The notes: generated from the letters alone by a model not told the origin. A stretch of DNA of 25,427 bases from UBA8828 sp964510855 (GCA_964510855.1 CAZEDB010000024.1:1-25427); one strand, 5' to 3'. Counted from the stretch's first letter, positions 15,392-23,778 are shown. Made by a program: numbers and translations.

Positions 15392-16237
15392 ATGGTGTCC
15401 CGCTTCCTTCCGAGCGACTTCGACCTCAGCCGCCCCCTGGCAGTCATCGCCGGTCACGGGATTTATCCTTCGTTGCTAGTCGCAGCCGCCCGGGCTCGCG
15501 GTGTACAGGTACGCTTAGTAGCCTTTAAAGAAGAAGCCGACCCTGCCTTGGTCGCGCAATTTTCTCCAGAGGAACGACGTGAAATTGAGGTCGGTAAACT
15601 CGGCGAACTCCTTTCCTGCTTAACCGAGCTAGGCGTAGGCTCCGCCATCATGGCCGGACAAATCGCGCCACGGAAACTCTTCTCCGGCATGGTGCCTGAC
15701 CTTCGTCTCGTCGCCCTCTTAGCCCGTCTTCCCAAACGTCACGCCGAAAGTATTTTTGGGGGTATCGCACTTGAAATCGAAGCCCTCGGTATTCGTATGC
15801 TCGATGCCCGTTGCTGGCTGGATGATCATCTTGCAACTGAAGGACGCATGACCGGTTGGCTCGGAGGCTCCGTCGACGCCGATGAAATAGCTTTTGGGGT
15901 AAGTCTAGCCCGGGAAATGACCCGCTTACATGTCGGGCAATCCGTGGTCGTCGCCAAAGGAACGGTCATTGCCGTCGAAGCCTTTGAGGGTACCGACAAA
16001 ATGCTCCGACGCTGTGGCGATACCGGCGGCAAGGAAATGGTGCTGATTAAAGCCGCTAAGCATGGCCAAGACTGGCGCTTTGACGTACCTTGCTTTGGCG
16101 AGCGCACCCTAGAGAGTATGGCCGTAGGTGGGGTCAAGCGCGCTGCCCTGGAAGTCGAGGGGGTGCTGCTGCTCGATAAGCCCAAGGTACTGGAACGCGC
16201 CCGCGAGCTCGGCATTACCTTAGTAGGCTTCCGATGA
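15392..16237 (+). CDS. lpxI: UDP-2,3-diacylglucosamine pyrophosphatase LpxI
   Basis: LpxI hydrolyses UDP-2,3-diacylglucosamine to lipid X and UMP in lipid A synthesis. It replaces LpxH in alphaproteobacteria and several other Gram-negative phyla. The 281-residue protein shows the LpxI N-terminal domain (LAVIAGHGIYPSLLVAAARA at 16-35, then IMAGQIAPRKLF) and the C-terminal domain (VVVAKGTVIAVEAFEGTDKM at 185-204 with the conserved EGTD, then KAAKHGQDWRFDVPCFGERT). An AAGGA sequence 7 bases before the ATG fits a ribosome binding site. The gene follows the Rsm22-like gene by 45 bases and overlaps the next small gene by 4. It implies that the organism makes lipid A. Confidence 0.94.
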   Translation: MVSRFLPSDFDLSRPLAVIAGHGIYPSLLVAAARARGVQVRLVAFKEEADPALVAQFSPEERREIEVGKLGELLSCLTELGVGSAIMAGQIAPRKLFSGMVPDLRLVALLARLPKRHAESIFGGIALEIEALGIRMLDARCWLDDHLATEGRMTGWLGGSVDADEIAFGVSLAREMTRLHVGQSVVVAKGTVIAVEAFEGTDKMLRRCGDTGGKEMVLIKAAKHGQDWRFDVPCFGERTLESMAVGGVKRAALEVEGVLLLDKPKVLERARELGITLVGFR

Positions 16238-16560
16238 ATCCGGCTGAAAAAGGGCTAGCAAACATTTTGACTGAGCGACTGGGTCCAGCGGGAAAAGTCT
16301 GCCACTTAACTTTAGGCCAGGGCGCAATCGAAGTGACGCTGGAACTTGCGGGGCAACCCGAAGCCGTGACATTACGTGCCAGCGGTCTGAGCTGGGAGTC
16401 GAAAGCTAACCAACTGACCCTGCGCTGGCGAGTTTTAGAAAGTTCGCTACCGTGGCTTCAGCACCTATTGAACGAAGTCAGTCATCGCATGCATCACCAC
16501 GTTACGTTTGCTGACAGTCTGAAATGGGTACCGATAAAACTCCTCATTCCTAAAAATTAA
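16234..16560 (+). CDS. Small protein of unknown function coupled to lpxI
   Basis: I do not recognise this 108-residue protein. Its start codon overlaps the lpxI stop (ATGA), so the two are probably translated together. The sequence alternates short beta-prone stretches (IEVTLELAGQPEAVTLRASG, NQLTLRWRVLE) with a helix (SLPWLQHLLNEVSHRMHHH), giving an alpha+beta reading with no membrane helix or signal peptide. The tight coupling and good codon content support a real gene. A link to lipid A synthesis is suggested only by its position. A shared operon of convenience is equally possible. Confidence 0.72.
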   Translation: MNPAEKGLANILTERLGPAGKVCHLTLGQGAIEVTLELAGQPEAVTLRASGLSWESKANQLTLRWRVLESSLPWLQHLLNEVSHRMHHHVTFADSLKWVPIKLLIPKN

Positions 16561-16563
16561 AAT

Positions 16564-16830
16564 CTAGCCGTCAAAAAACGTCCAACCCTCCGCCGCATTC
16601 CAAAAAAACCAGGCGAGAAAAATGACGACGACGAATAAACGCAACCGGCGATGCATTACCCAACGACCTCGGAAGTCATCCCGATGACCAACCGCTCCAT
16701 TACCGGTAAAAAACATTCGAACGCGAACCGGCCAGGACATCTGACCTGACCTTGAGAGATCAGGGTACGGGTAGGAAGACTCCCGATAAGTCCGAGAGCC
16801 CCGCATCCGACGCCTGAGCTGCATGAGCAT
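16564..16830 (-). CDS. Possible small membrane protein in the lpxI-panB gap
   Basis: This minus-strand frame of about 88 residues, from ATG at 16830, fills most of a 335-base gap between plus-strand genes. The N-terminal half is arginine-rich and hydrophilic. The end forms one convincing membrane helix (LRLFVVVIFLAWFFWNAAEG) close to the C-terminus. The arrangement resembles a tail-anchored small membrane protein. The codon pattern is unlike a shadow frame because no gene lies opposite it. No family is recognised and no ribosome binding site is evident. If it is not a gene, this stretch holds only the panB leader. Confidence 0.42.
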   Translation of the reverse strand: MLMQLRRRMRGSRTYRESSYPYPDLSRSGQMSWPVRVRMFFTGNGAVGHRDDFRGRWVMHRRLRLFVVVIFLAWFFWNAAEGWTFFDG

Positions 16831-16872
16831 CAAAATGAATTTGCCCGAAATGCGCTCGCTTTACAAGCGGCG

Positions 16873-16882
16873 TTGCATGCAA
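16873..16882. promoter_or_regulatory. 10-base palindrome in front of panB
   Basis: TTGCATGCAA is a perfect palindrome 13 bases before the panB GTG start. It could be a binding site for a regulator. It is short and could be chance. No promoter elements are clear around it. Confidence 0.2.
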
Positions 16883-16895
16883 TGAGATAAAACCC

Positions 16896-17663
16896 GTGAA
16901 AGCGACGACTCGAAGCCTTCGCGCCCTTAAGGGCAAACGCCCCCTGGTCTGCCTAACGGCCTACGATGCCGTAACCGCTCGTTTAGCCGATGCCGCTGGG
17001 GTCGACCTGCTCTTGGTAGGGGATTCCCTAGGGAATGTAGTCCTAGGCCACACGAGTACCGTCCCGGTTACCCTAGCCGATATGCTCGGGGCAACCGCAG
17101 CGGTTAGCCGAGCCAAGCCCTCAGCCCTCATTGTCGCCGACATCCCCTTTGCCCTCGCGCACGACGGCTTCCCCACCCTGCTCCGGAGTTGCCGTCGACT
17201 TATGCAAGAGGCAGGCGCGGAAGCGGTGAAAATTGAAGGCGGCACCAGCTTAGCCCCAGCGATTAGCCGTCTGGTTGATGCCGGCATCCCCGTGATGGGA
17301 CATATCGGGCTACTCCCCCAACGCGTTCATGCGGCAGGGTATCGACGTCGTGGCATCACCGACGCGGACCGCAACGCCTTAATCGCCGACGCGCACGCTT
17401 TAACCCAAGCCGGGGTTTTCTCGCTCGTCGCCGAGTGTATCGAACCTGATTTAGCCCAACGCCTCTGCCACGAAGTCGCGGTACCTGTGATCGGCATTGG
17501 TTCAGGAAAGAAATGTGACGGGCAAATTTTAGTTTTCCATGACTTGGTCGGGCTCACCTTAAACCCGCCTCCGTTTGTAAAACCCGAAGCCCAACTCGGT
17601 ACGCTTGCGACCGCAGCCATTAAGCGTTGGTCTACTAAAGTTCGGAAAGGAACCCAAACATGA
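16896..17663 (+). CDS. panB: 3-methyl-2-oxobutanoate hydroxymethyltransferase
   Basis: PanB adds a hydroxymethyl group from methylene-tetrahydrofolate to 2-oxoisovalerate, giving ketopantoate, the first committed step to pantothenate and CoA. The 255-residue protein shows the family blocks LVCLTAYDAVTARLADAAGV, LLLVGDSLGNVVLGH (about 37-51, with the metal-binding Asp), VADIPFALAHD, AEAVKIEGG, PVMGHIGLLPQ and PVIGIGSG. The length is close to the usual 260-280. The start is GTG at 16896. An alternative ATG at 16882 is out of frame. It overlaps gpsA by 4 bases and opens a panB-gpsA-SET cluster. Confidence 0.95.
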   Translation: MKATTRSLRALKGKRPLVCLTAYDAVTARLADAAGVDLLLVGDSLGNVVLGHTSTVPVTLADMLGATAAVSRAKPSALIVADIPFALAHDGFPTLLRSCRRLMQEAGAEAVKIEGGTSLAPAISRLVDAGIPVMGHIGLLPQRVHAAGYRRRGITDADRNALIADAHALTQAGVFSLVAECIEPDLAQRLCHEVAVPVIGIGSGKKCDGQILVFHDLVGLTLNPPPFVKPEAQLGTLATAAIKRWSTKVRKGTQT

Positions 17664-18661
17664 ACATCACCATCTTAGGCGCGGGCGCATGGGGAACCGC
17701 CATGGCGTTACATGTCGCACGCCAAGGTCACACCGTAACCCTCGTGCCTCGACGGCAGGAGCAAGCCCTCGAGCTCGCCTCATCACGCGAAAATCGTACT
17801 TACCTGCCTGGACATTTCTTAGATGCCAGCATCCAACTCGGCTGCGAGCTTGCACCCTCACTGATGGAGGCCGATCTCGTCTTTATCGCCTACCCTTCCT
17901 CAGGTCTCGCGCCCCTCATTGCTCAGTTGAGTCAGACCCTTGATCGCGAACAACCCCCTCGGCTGATCGTCTCGCTTTGCAAAGGACTTGATCGCAGCAC
18001 GCTTAAACGCCCTTGCGAACTCGTAGCGGCGGCGCTTCCCCATATTCCAGTGGCAACCCTTACCGGCCCCACCAATGCCGATGAGGTTGCCCGAGGGCTT
18101 CCTACCGCCGTGGTGCTTGCGGGTACGACGCCAAGCCCGCTCAGCGAAGTTCAAGCTGCACTAAGCGGCCCCAGCCTGCGCGCGTACACTTCCGACGATT
18201 TAGTCGGCGCTGAAATCGGTGGGACGCTTAAAAACGTCTATGCCCTAGGCGCAGGCTTCTGTGATGGGCTTAATCTTGGCTCGAATGCCAAAGCCGCTCT
18301 CCTCACCCGCTCCTTACAAGAAATGGTTCGCCTTGGCGCCGCGCTAGGAGGCCGAGGAGAAACCTTCCTCGGCTTAAGTGGTGCCGGCGATTTAATCGCT
18401 ACTGCCCACGGTAACTGGAGTCGTAATCGAGGTTACGGTGAAGAACTTGCGCGCGACCCTCAGGCCGCACGCGCTGGTCTGCTCGCTCGCAAGTCAGTGG
18501 TCGAAGGCGTTTGGGCCGCACAAGCTTTCGCCGAACTCGCGCGCCGTAAAAAAGTCGAGGCACCGGTCTTAGCCACGCTCGATCAACTTACCCAAGGACG
18601 ACTTTCGGCAGCCGAGGCGGTAGCGGCGTTGATGGGACGTGACCTAAAGCCCGAAGCATGA
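17660..18661 (+). CDS. gpsA: NAD(P)-dependent glycerol-3-phosphate dehydrogenase
   Basis: GpsA reduces dihydroxyacetone phosphate to sn-glycerol-3-phosphate for membrane phospholipid synthesis in the cytosol. The 333-residue protein has the N-terminal dinucleotide-binding motif ILGAGAWGTAMA at 4-15, the GPTNADEVARGLPTA block, and the catalytic region GGTLKNVYALGAGFCDGLNL with the conserved lysine. The later SGAGDLIATAHGNWSRNRGYG motif binds substrate. All are in the usual order and the length is normal. It overlaps panB at the start and the SET gene at the end, each by 4 bases, so the three genes are probably one transcript. Confidence 0.96.
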   Translation: MNITILGAGAWGTAMALHVARQGHTVTLVPRRQEQALELASSRENRTYLPGHFLDASIQLGCELAPSLMEADLVFIAYPSSGLAPLIAQLSQTLDREQPPRLIVSLCKGLDRSTLKRPCELVAAALPHIPVATLTGPTNADEVARGLPTAVVLAGTTPSPLSEVQAALSGPSLRAYTSDDLVGAEIGGTLKNVYALGAGFCDGLNLGSNAKAALLTRSLQEMVRLGAALGGRGETFLGLSGAGDLIATAHGNWSRNRGYGEELARDPQAARAGLLARKSVVEGVWAAQAFAELARRKKVEAPVLATLDQLTQGRLSAAEAVAALMGRDLKPEA

Positions 18662-19110
18662 GTTGGGTTTCAATCGGCCCATCTCCGATTGAAGGTCGTG
18701 GCTTATTTGCCCGTCAGAACTGTCCCGCCGGCACCGTCGTCACTTCCTACCACGGACCCATCGTCGCCACACCTCCTGCACCCGATAAGGAAGGACGTTT
18801 TTACGGCTGGGAACTTGAAGCTGGTCGCTGGATTGACGGTTCAGGCGAAGACAACCTCGCACGCTTGGCTAATCACAGCTGTGACCCCAACGCCGAGGCG
18901 GTGCGAGAAGGGGACCTCGTCAAGCTCGTGACTTTACGTGCCCTCAGCCAAGGCGAGGAAATTACCCTCGATTATGGGCTCTCTTTGGCAGAAGCCCTCG
19001 ACCAGCCCTGCCACTGCGGGGCTGCAACCTGCGCAGGCAGGATGATAGCCAGCCCCCTGCGTGGCCTCCTAAAACGCGTCCTACGGAGGAGAATTCAACC
19101 GAGGGATTGA
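18658..19110 (+). CDS. SET-domain protein methyltransferase with post-SET cysteine motif
   Basis: SET proteins transfer a methyl group from SAM to lysine side chains. The 150-residue protein has the whole minimal domain: GRGLFA near residues 14-19, YHGPI, the active-site block LARLANHSCDPNAEA (about 67-81), EEITLDYG, and a post-SET zinc motif CHCGAATCAG. A basic tail (RGLLKRVLRRRIQPRD) follows. SET genes are mostly eukaryotic. Bacterial stand-alone copies occur in several phyla, and their targets are not established. It overlaps gpsA by 4 bases, so it is expressed with central lipid metabolism, but nothing shows that it modifies GpsA. Confidence 0.9.
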   Translation: MSWVSIGPSPIEGRGLFARQNCPAGTVVTSYHGPIVATPPAPDKEGRFYGWELEAGRWIDGSGEDNLARLANHSCDPNAEAVREGDLVKLVTLRALSQGEEITLDYGLSLAEALDQPCHCGAATCAGRMIASPLRGLLKRVLRRRIQPRD

Positions 19111-19160
19111 CCCGCCCCTCCCCCCTCACAAAGGTTCGACTTGGCCCTTAACGGACCCAC

Positions 19161-20531
19161 ATGAATAAAGTCGCCCTCTCCGCCCTCGATCCTCGCGTCC
19201 AAAAGCAGGCCGCAGCTGCCGAGCAGAATCTTAAAGGCAACCCGCAGTATGCCATGGAATTGGCCTCAGGTCTCCTCGCACGCAACCCCGGCTGCGTAGA
19301 AATCCGTCGACTCCTACGTCGGGCGCAAAAAACCGTACTCGGTACCTCGGCTGGCGGCATGGGCGGACTCTTCGGCGGTCTCATTGGCGGCCCCAACCTG
19401 AAGTTAGCCGAAAGTGACCCTGTTGCAGCCATGCAAGATGCCGAAGCGCGCTTAGCCAAGAAACCAGGGGACGTTGCCGCTCATAAACAGCTCGCAGTTG
19501 CGGCAGCTAAACTCGGCCTTTGGGATACCGCGGCTTTTGCCTACGAAGAAATTGCCCTGCTCACCCCCAAGGAGCCCCTCGCCGCTGTCGCTGCCGCTCA
19601 AGCCCACATTGAAGATCACGAATACGATCTCGCCATCGCTTACATCGACGAAAAATTGAAAGCCTTCCCGGGTAACGGCGAACTCATGGAAGCGATGCGT
19701 AAAGCCTCGGTCGCCAAAACCATGCGCAAAGGTAATTGGGAAGGTGATGCCGACTTCCGTTCGAAACTTAAAGACGCCGACGAAGCTACCCGACTGGAAC
19801 AATCGTCGCGCGTCATGACCGACGCCGCCTCGGCCCAAGAAGTTATCCTCGGCTTGGCGAAACAAATCGAAGTCGATGCCGACAATATCAATCTCTACCG
19901 CGAGATTGTGAAACAGTTTACCACCATAGGTGACTTTGATAGCGCCATTGCTTGGTTACAGCGTGGACGGCAAACTTCCCTTGGTCAGGGCGACGGTGCA
20001 CTCGAGCGGCAGGAATTCGAACTCGGGCTACGTCGCTACGCGGCCCAAATCAAGGCCCTGCGTGAGGCTGGCAATAACGCTGCCGCCGATACACTCGCAA
20101 CCGAAGAGGCAAACTTCCGACTCGCGGGTGCCGTAACCGCCGTCGAGCGCTACCCCAACGACTACAACTACCGCCACGAACTTGGGCAGCTCTTACTCAC
20201 GCACGGCCGTCTCGATGAAGCGATTCAACAGTTACAGATTGCCCAACGTAATCCTAAGCTGCGCCAATCCGCTCTACTAGGGCTCGGACGGGCCTTACTG
20301 GCTGGAAGGAAATATGACCTCGCGGTCGAACAGCTCCAACTCGCGAAATCCGAGTTGAGTGTCATGAGCGAGCTAAAGAAGGAAATCATCTATACCCTCG
20401 GTGGGGCCTTTGAAGCCGCGGGCAAGACCAAGGAAGCGATTGATGAATATAAACTAATTTACACCGCCGATTCCTCTTATCGCGATGTATCCGTGAAGAT
20501 TAACGCCTTCTACGAAAAACAAGGCTCCTGA
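19161..20531 (+). CDS. Tetratricopeptide-repeat protein
   Basis: This 456-residue, mostly helical protein has TPR-like units. The clearest are around 110-175 (VAAHKQLAVAAAKLGLWDTA, then EYDLAIAYIDEKLKAFPGN), near 240-275 (NLYREIVKQFTTIGDFDSAI), and 345-445 (HELGQLLLTHGRLDEAIQQL, then YDLAVEQLQLAK and KEAIDEYKLIY). A glycine-rich stretch (GGMGGLFGGLIGG) sits at about 63-75. There is no signal peptide, so it is probably a cytosolic scaffold. It begins 50 bases after the SET gene and purA starts one base after its stop, which suggests co-expression. Which proteins it binds cannot be told. Confidence 0.85.
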   Translation: MNKVALSALDPRVQKQAAAAEQNLKGNPQYAMELASGLLARNPGCVEIRRLLRRAQKTVLGTSAGGMGGLFGGLIGGPNLKLAESDPVAAMQDAEARLAKKPGDVAAHKQLAVAAAKLGLWDTAAFAYEEIALLTPKEPLAAVAAAQAHIEDHEYDLAIAYIDEKLKAFPGNGELMEAMRKASVAKTMRKGNWEGDADFRSKLKDADEATRLEQSSRVMTDAASAQEVILGLAKQIEVDADNINLYREIVKQFTTIGDFDSAIAWLQRGRQTSLGQGDGALERQEFELGLRRYAAQIKALREAGNNAAADTLATEEANFRLAGAVTAVERYPNDYNYRHELGQLLLTHGRLDEAIQQLQIAQRNPKLRQSALLGLGRALLAGRKYDLAVEQLQLAKSELSVMSELKKEIIYTLGGAFEAAGKTKEAIDEYKLIYTADSSYRDVSVKINAFYEKQGS

Positions 20532-20532
20532 G

Positions 20533-22080
20533 ATGGCACTCACTCCTTTTCGTAGTCTGTTAATTGCAGACGTCGGTGTGAGCATGGGGGATGAGGGTAA
20601 AGGTCGACTCATTCCCGAAGTCGTACGTGAACTTCAAGCTCTTACCGGCCGACGCGATGCCGTCGGCACCGTGCTTAAAGTAAATGGTGGCGCGAACTCC
20701 GGCCACACCGTCGCAGGCCTCAAGCTCAACCTTTTACCTGGCGGCGTGGCCGAGCGCGATGTGCCCTGCCTTGCCCTAGGTTCCGGCGTGGTTGCCGACC
20801 CCCGTAAAGCGCTTTGGGAGGCCCTGCCCCTTGAACGTGCCGGCATCGCCGTCTTCTCGCGCCTCTTGGTCGACGAACGTTGCATGGTTAGCGATGTTTC
20901 GCACCGCTTGCTCGACCTCGCCTGGGAAGACCACCGCATTCGTATTCTAGGCGAGGAGCCTCGCGGTTCAACCGGGCGCGGCATTTCGCCTGCCTATGTC
21001 GATGAGACCGCTCAGTTACAAATGCAGTGGTGGGAGTTTCTTGGTAGTCGCGAAAGCTATGCCCACCGTCTCCACGCCCGGCTGGATCGGGCGGAACGTA
21101 CCGCCCGCTACGTCTGCCAAGTCCCAGCCGCCAGCTGGCACGAATTTTTTGATCGCCTGACGCAAGCGGAACAGCGTGCCAATGCCGCCGCCATTGATAC
21201 CGGGATATTTACCGCCGCAGAATTTGATTTCTCGCGCTTCCGTGGCCAAGAGCCTTGGACATTTAATCGCGAGGCAGTGGTAGATGCCTATTGGCAAGCC
21301 GGTCAACGCCTCGCGGCGTGCATCGGAGATGTCCGCGAACGCGTCCTCAGCGATCTCGCTGCCCAGCGCAGCATTCTCGGCGAATTCGGCCAAGCCTTCT
21401 GGCTCGATAAACGCCATGGCTTTGCGCCGAACGTCACCGCCTCACACACCTTTACGCCCGAAATTTTCCAATCGGCCGGTATCCCTGCTCAACCCGTGCA
21501 CGTCATCGGTTGCTGCAAGGCCTATGATACGAAAGTCGGCACCCATACCTTCCTAACTGAAATGCCTGAAAGCCACCCACTCGGGGTGCGCCTGCGCCGC
21601 TTAGAATTTGGTACCAGTACGGGTCGACAACGCATGGTAGGTTGGTGCGACTTAGTAGAGAAAGCCGACGCCCTGCGTTACGGGGGTTATGACGACTTAG
21701 TCATCAACAAACTCGATGCCCTCTCGCCTTTTGGCGATTGGAAGGGTGGCGAACTCTTACTCTGCACCGGTTATGCGGACGCCCAAGGCAAGATTCACCC
21801 TGGCGTACCTCGCGACGACGCTCTCCGTCGCACGCTCAAGCCTGTCTATGCCACTTTACCAGGTTGGTCTGAAGACATTTCAAGTGTGCGCTCTTTTGCC
21901 AAGTTACCCGTAGCGGCCCGCCGCTACATTGCTTTCATGACGCGTGAGATTGTTCGCTTGGCTGCTCGCGGCGGCAACCCTACGCAAATTCCCAATATCC
22001 GTTATGTCGGCGTGGGCCCAGACCCCGAGCAAATCATTGCCGACGTACCTACTACCTCCGAGCTGATCCAACTCGCTTAA
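20533..22080 (+). CDS. purA: Divergent adenylosuccinate synthetase
   Basis: PurA joins IMP and aspartate using GTP in AMP synthesis. The 515-residue protein keeps the family plan: GDEGKGR with the catalytic Asp at 20, NGGANSGHTV with His at 58, GSGVVADP, GSTGRGISPAY at 145-155, the KAYDTKVGTHTFLTEM and EFGTSTGRQR blocks, and NKLD at 392-395 for guanine binding. It is about 85 residues longer than the usual 430, and several normally constant positions differ (GDEGKGK to GDEGKGR, NNAGH to ANSGH, the EGAQG loop to GEFGQ). The Asp is retained, which argues against the 2-aminoadenine enzyme PurZ. It follows the TPR gene by one base. Activity on IMP is likely but not certain. Confidence 0.85.
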   Translation: MALTPFRSLLIADVGVSMGDEGKGRLIPEVVRELQALTGRRDAVGTVLKVNGGANSGHTVAGLKLNLLPGGVAERDVPCLALGSGVVADPRKALWEALPLERAGIAVFSRLLVDERCMVSDVSHRLLDLAWEDHRIRILGEEPRGSTGRGISPAYVDETAQLQMQWWEFLGSRESYAHRLHARLDRAERTARYVCQVPAASWHEFFDRLTQAEQRANAAAIDTGIFTAAEFDFSRFRGQEPWTFNREAVVDAYWQAGQRLAACIGDVRERVLSDLAAQRSILGEFGQAFWLDKRHGFAPNVTASHTFTPEIFQSAGIPAQPVHVIGCCKAYDTKVGTHTFLTEMPESHPLGVRLRRLEFGTSTGRQRMVGWCDLVEKADALRYGGYDDLVINKLDALSPFGDWKGGELLLCTGYADAQGKIHPGVPRDDALRRTLKPVYATLPGWSEDISSVRSFAKLPVAARRYIAFMTREIVRLAARGGNPTQIPNIRYVGVGPDPEQIIADVPTTSELIQLA

Positions 22081-22085
22081 GGTGT

Positions 22086-22412
22086 ATGGAACATACGTTT
22101 GCCATCCCACTTTGGGCACTGGTCGACCGAGAAAAAGTCGACCCTAAGACCTCGGATTTGCGTGGACTCGCCAAGCAACTAGGTCGCTGGTTAGAGCACA
22201 ATCATAACGTGCAACATAAAGGCACCGCGATTGAAGAATCCGATGGATCCCGTCCAGGTGCTGACCCCTTATTAATTGTAGCCGGTGTGCCCCAGATTCA
22301 TTGGCCCGCCATGCTTGCCCTAGCTAGTGCGCAACGTTGCCTGCTCTACTTGGTTATCCCTGATGCGGATGGTACGCCTTGCCTGCGCCCGCTCAGTATT
22401 CCTCGGGAGTAA
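22086..22412 (+). CDS. Small protein of unknown function downstream of purA
   Basis: This 108-residue protein starts five bases after the purA stop, with AAGG just before the start. No family is recognised. The middle has a hydrophilic helix (LRGLAKQLGRWLEHNHNVQH), followed by a possible alpha/beta part (DPLLIVAGVPQIHWPAMLAL, then CLLYLVIPDADG). There is no signal peptide or clear membrane helix. Its closeness to purA and coding-type composition make a real gene likely. Its end faces gltX across a 16-base convergent gap. Confidence 0.72.
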   Translation: MEHTFAIPLWALVDREKVDPKTSDLRGLAKQLGRWLEHNHNVQHKGTAIEESDGSRPGADPLLIVAGVPQIHWPAMLALASAQRCLLYLVIPDADGTPCLRPLSIPRE

Positions 22413-22428
22413 GCGGCCGGGCTTTCTA

Positions 22429-23778
22429 TTACTTACCGTCAGCAAATAAACGCAGACGCGTCAGGGTACGCTCGCGGCCGAGCACGCGTAAGACATCGGT
22501 GAGATGAGGACCACCCGCCTGGCCTGAGACGGCATAACGCGTGGGAGCAAAAAAAGCGGTAGGCTTTTGACCGTGCTCAGCACCCGCAGCAGTGAATGCA
22601 GCATCGATACCAGGATTGTCCCAGGCCGCTAATTCTAAGTGGGCCAGTACTTGCCGGACACTAGCCCGAGGATCGCCCTTAAGTTTGCTGAGGGCTTCGG
22701 GGTTACGGACAAATTCCTCGGTTAAGAAATAATTCACAAAGGCCGGAAGATGCTCCAGCTCGCTGAGCTTTTCTTGCACGATAGCTAAAATCGGAGCCAG
22801 CGTGGCGGGGTCAGCCTTCACGCCCACCGCCGCGAGCCGGGCTGAGGCTAAGCTGGCAAAGGTTTCCAGGGGTAAGGCACGCAAGGTGGTTTGATTCACA
22901 CTCGCCATCTTACGCTCGTCAAAGCGAGCGTTGGCTTGGTGAATGGCGCTGAGCTCAAATTGGGCAATAATATCCTGAATCGGTAAGACTTCACGCCCGT
23001 CAGGTGGCGTCCAACCCAGCAAACAAAGGTAGTTACGCACGGCCTCCGCCAGATAACCACGGTCGCGATATTCCTCAACGAGTGCGCCGCGATCGCGCTT
23101 GGACATTTTTCCAGGCCCGTCGGTCTTTAGAATTAAAGGAATGTGGGCATAGACCGGCAGGGGCGCGCCGAAGGCGTTGAACAACTCAACATGCTTTGAG
23201 GTATTGGATAAATGATCTTCGCCCCGAATCACGTGCGTGATACCCATGGCAATATCGTCCACCACGTTAACAAAATGGAAAACCGGTTCACCGTTGGCAC
23301 GGAAGAGAACAAAGTCGCGGTCTTCAGCCCGCTCAACTCGGCCGCGAACTAAGTCCTGAATGACCACGGGGGCAGCGGCGACCTTCTCGATTTCTTTTTT
23401 GGCAAAGTCATCAAAGGCCGTATGCCGCTCACCCTCGAGTCGGAACCACCACGCCCCGTCTTTTTCATAGGCGCGACCACGGTCCGCGAGCACTTTGAGT
23501 TGCTGCCGATAAAGTTCAGTACGTTGGGATTGGAAATAAGGACCGTAAGGGCCGCCCACTTGGGGGCCTTCATCCCAATCCATACCCAGCCAGCGCATAC
23601 CTTCGAGGAGGACGTTGAGGGCTTCTTCGGTGTTACGTTCTTTATCCGTATCCTCAATCCGTAGCACAAAAGTGCCTCCAGTATGACGCGCATAGAGCCA
23701 GTTGAACAAAGCGGTACGAGCACTTCCAATATGGAAGAAGCCGGTAGGGCTCGGGGCGAAGCGGGTACGAATGGCCAT
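22429..23778 (-). CDS. gltX: Glutamyl-tRNA synthetase
   Basis: GltX charges tRNA-Glu with glutamate, and may charge tRNA-Gln as well in organisms that use transamidation. The 449-residue protein has the class I motifs FAPSPTGFFHIGSARTALF with HIGS at 16-19 and GKMSKRDRG with KMSKR at 224-228, the tRNA-contact block VDDIAMGITHVIRGEDHL, and an anticodon-binding C-terminal half. The start is ATG at 23778 (MAIRTRFAP). A TTG six bases upstream is less likely. The cysteine zinc cluster seen in some members is absent. It is convergent with the purA cluster and has a long non-coding region upstream. Whether it is discriminating for tRNA-Glu cannot be told. Confidence 0.96.
   Translation of the reverse strand: MAIRTRFAPSPTGFFHIGSARTALFNWLYARHTGGTFVLRIEDTDKERNTEEALNVLLEGMRWLGMDWDEGPQVGGPYGPYFQSQRTELYRQQLKVLADRGRAYEKDGAWWFRLEGERHTAFDDFAKKEIEKVAAAPVVIQDLVRGRVERAEDRDFVLFRANGEPVFHFVNVVDDIAMGITHVIRGEDHLSNTSKHVELFNAFGAPLPVYAHIPLILKTDGPGKMSKRDRGALVEEYRDRGYLAEAVRNYLCLLGWTPPDGREVLPIQDIIAQFELSAIHQANARFDERKMASVNQTTLRALPLETFASLASARLAAVGVKADPATLAPILAIVQEKLSELEHLPAFVNYFLTEEFVRNPEALSKLKGDPRASVRQVLAHLELAAWDNPGIDAAFTAAGAEHGQKPTAFFAPTRYAVSGQAGGPHLTDVLRVLGRERTLTRLRLFADGK

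Noticed and set aside
16882..16890. Mini-ORF ATG-AGA-TAA before panB as a regulatory leader
   Set aside because: Too short to judge and no ribosome binding site is seen; likely chance.
19452..19865. 137-residue minus-strand ORF in the TPR gene
   Set aside because: Phe/Gly-rich shadow of helical TPR codons; no start signal or family.
20533..22080. PurZ (2-aminoadenine synthesis enzyme)
   Set aside because: The catalytic Asp in GDEGKG is retained, whereas PurZ enzymes have lost it.
22411..22424. Terminator hairpin AAGC/GCTT between the purA cluster and gltX
   Set aside because: Only a 4-bp stem with no T-run on either strand.
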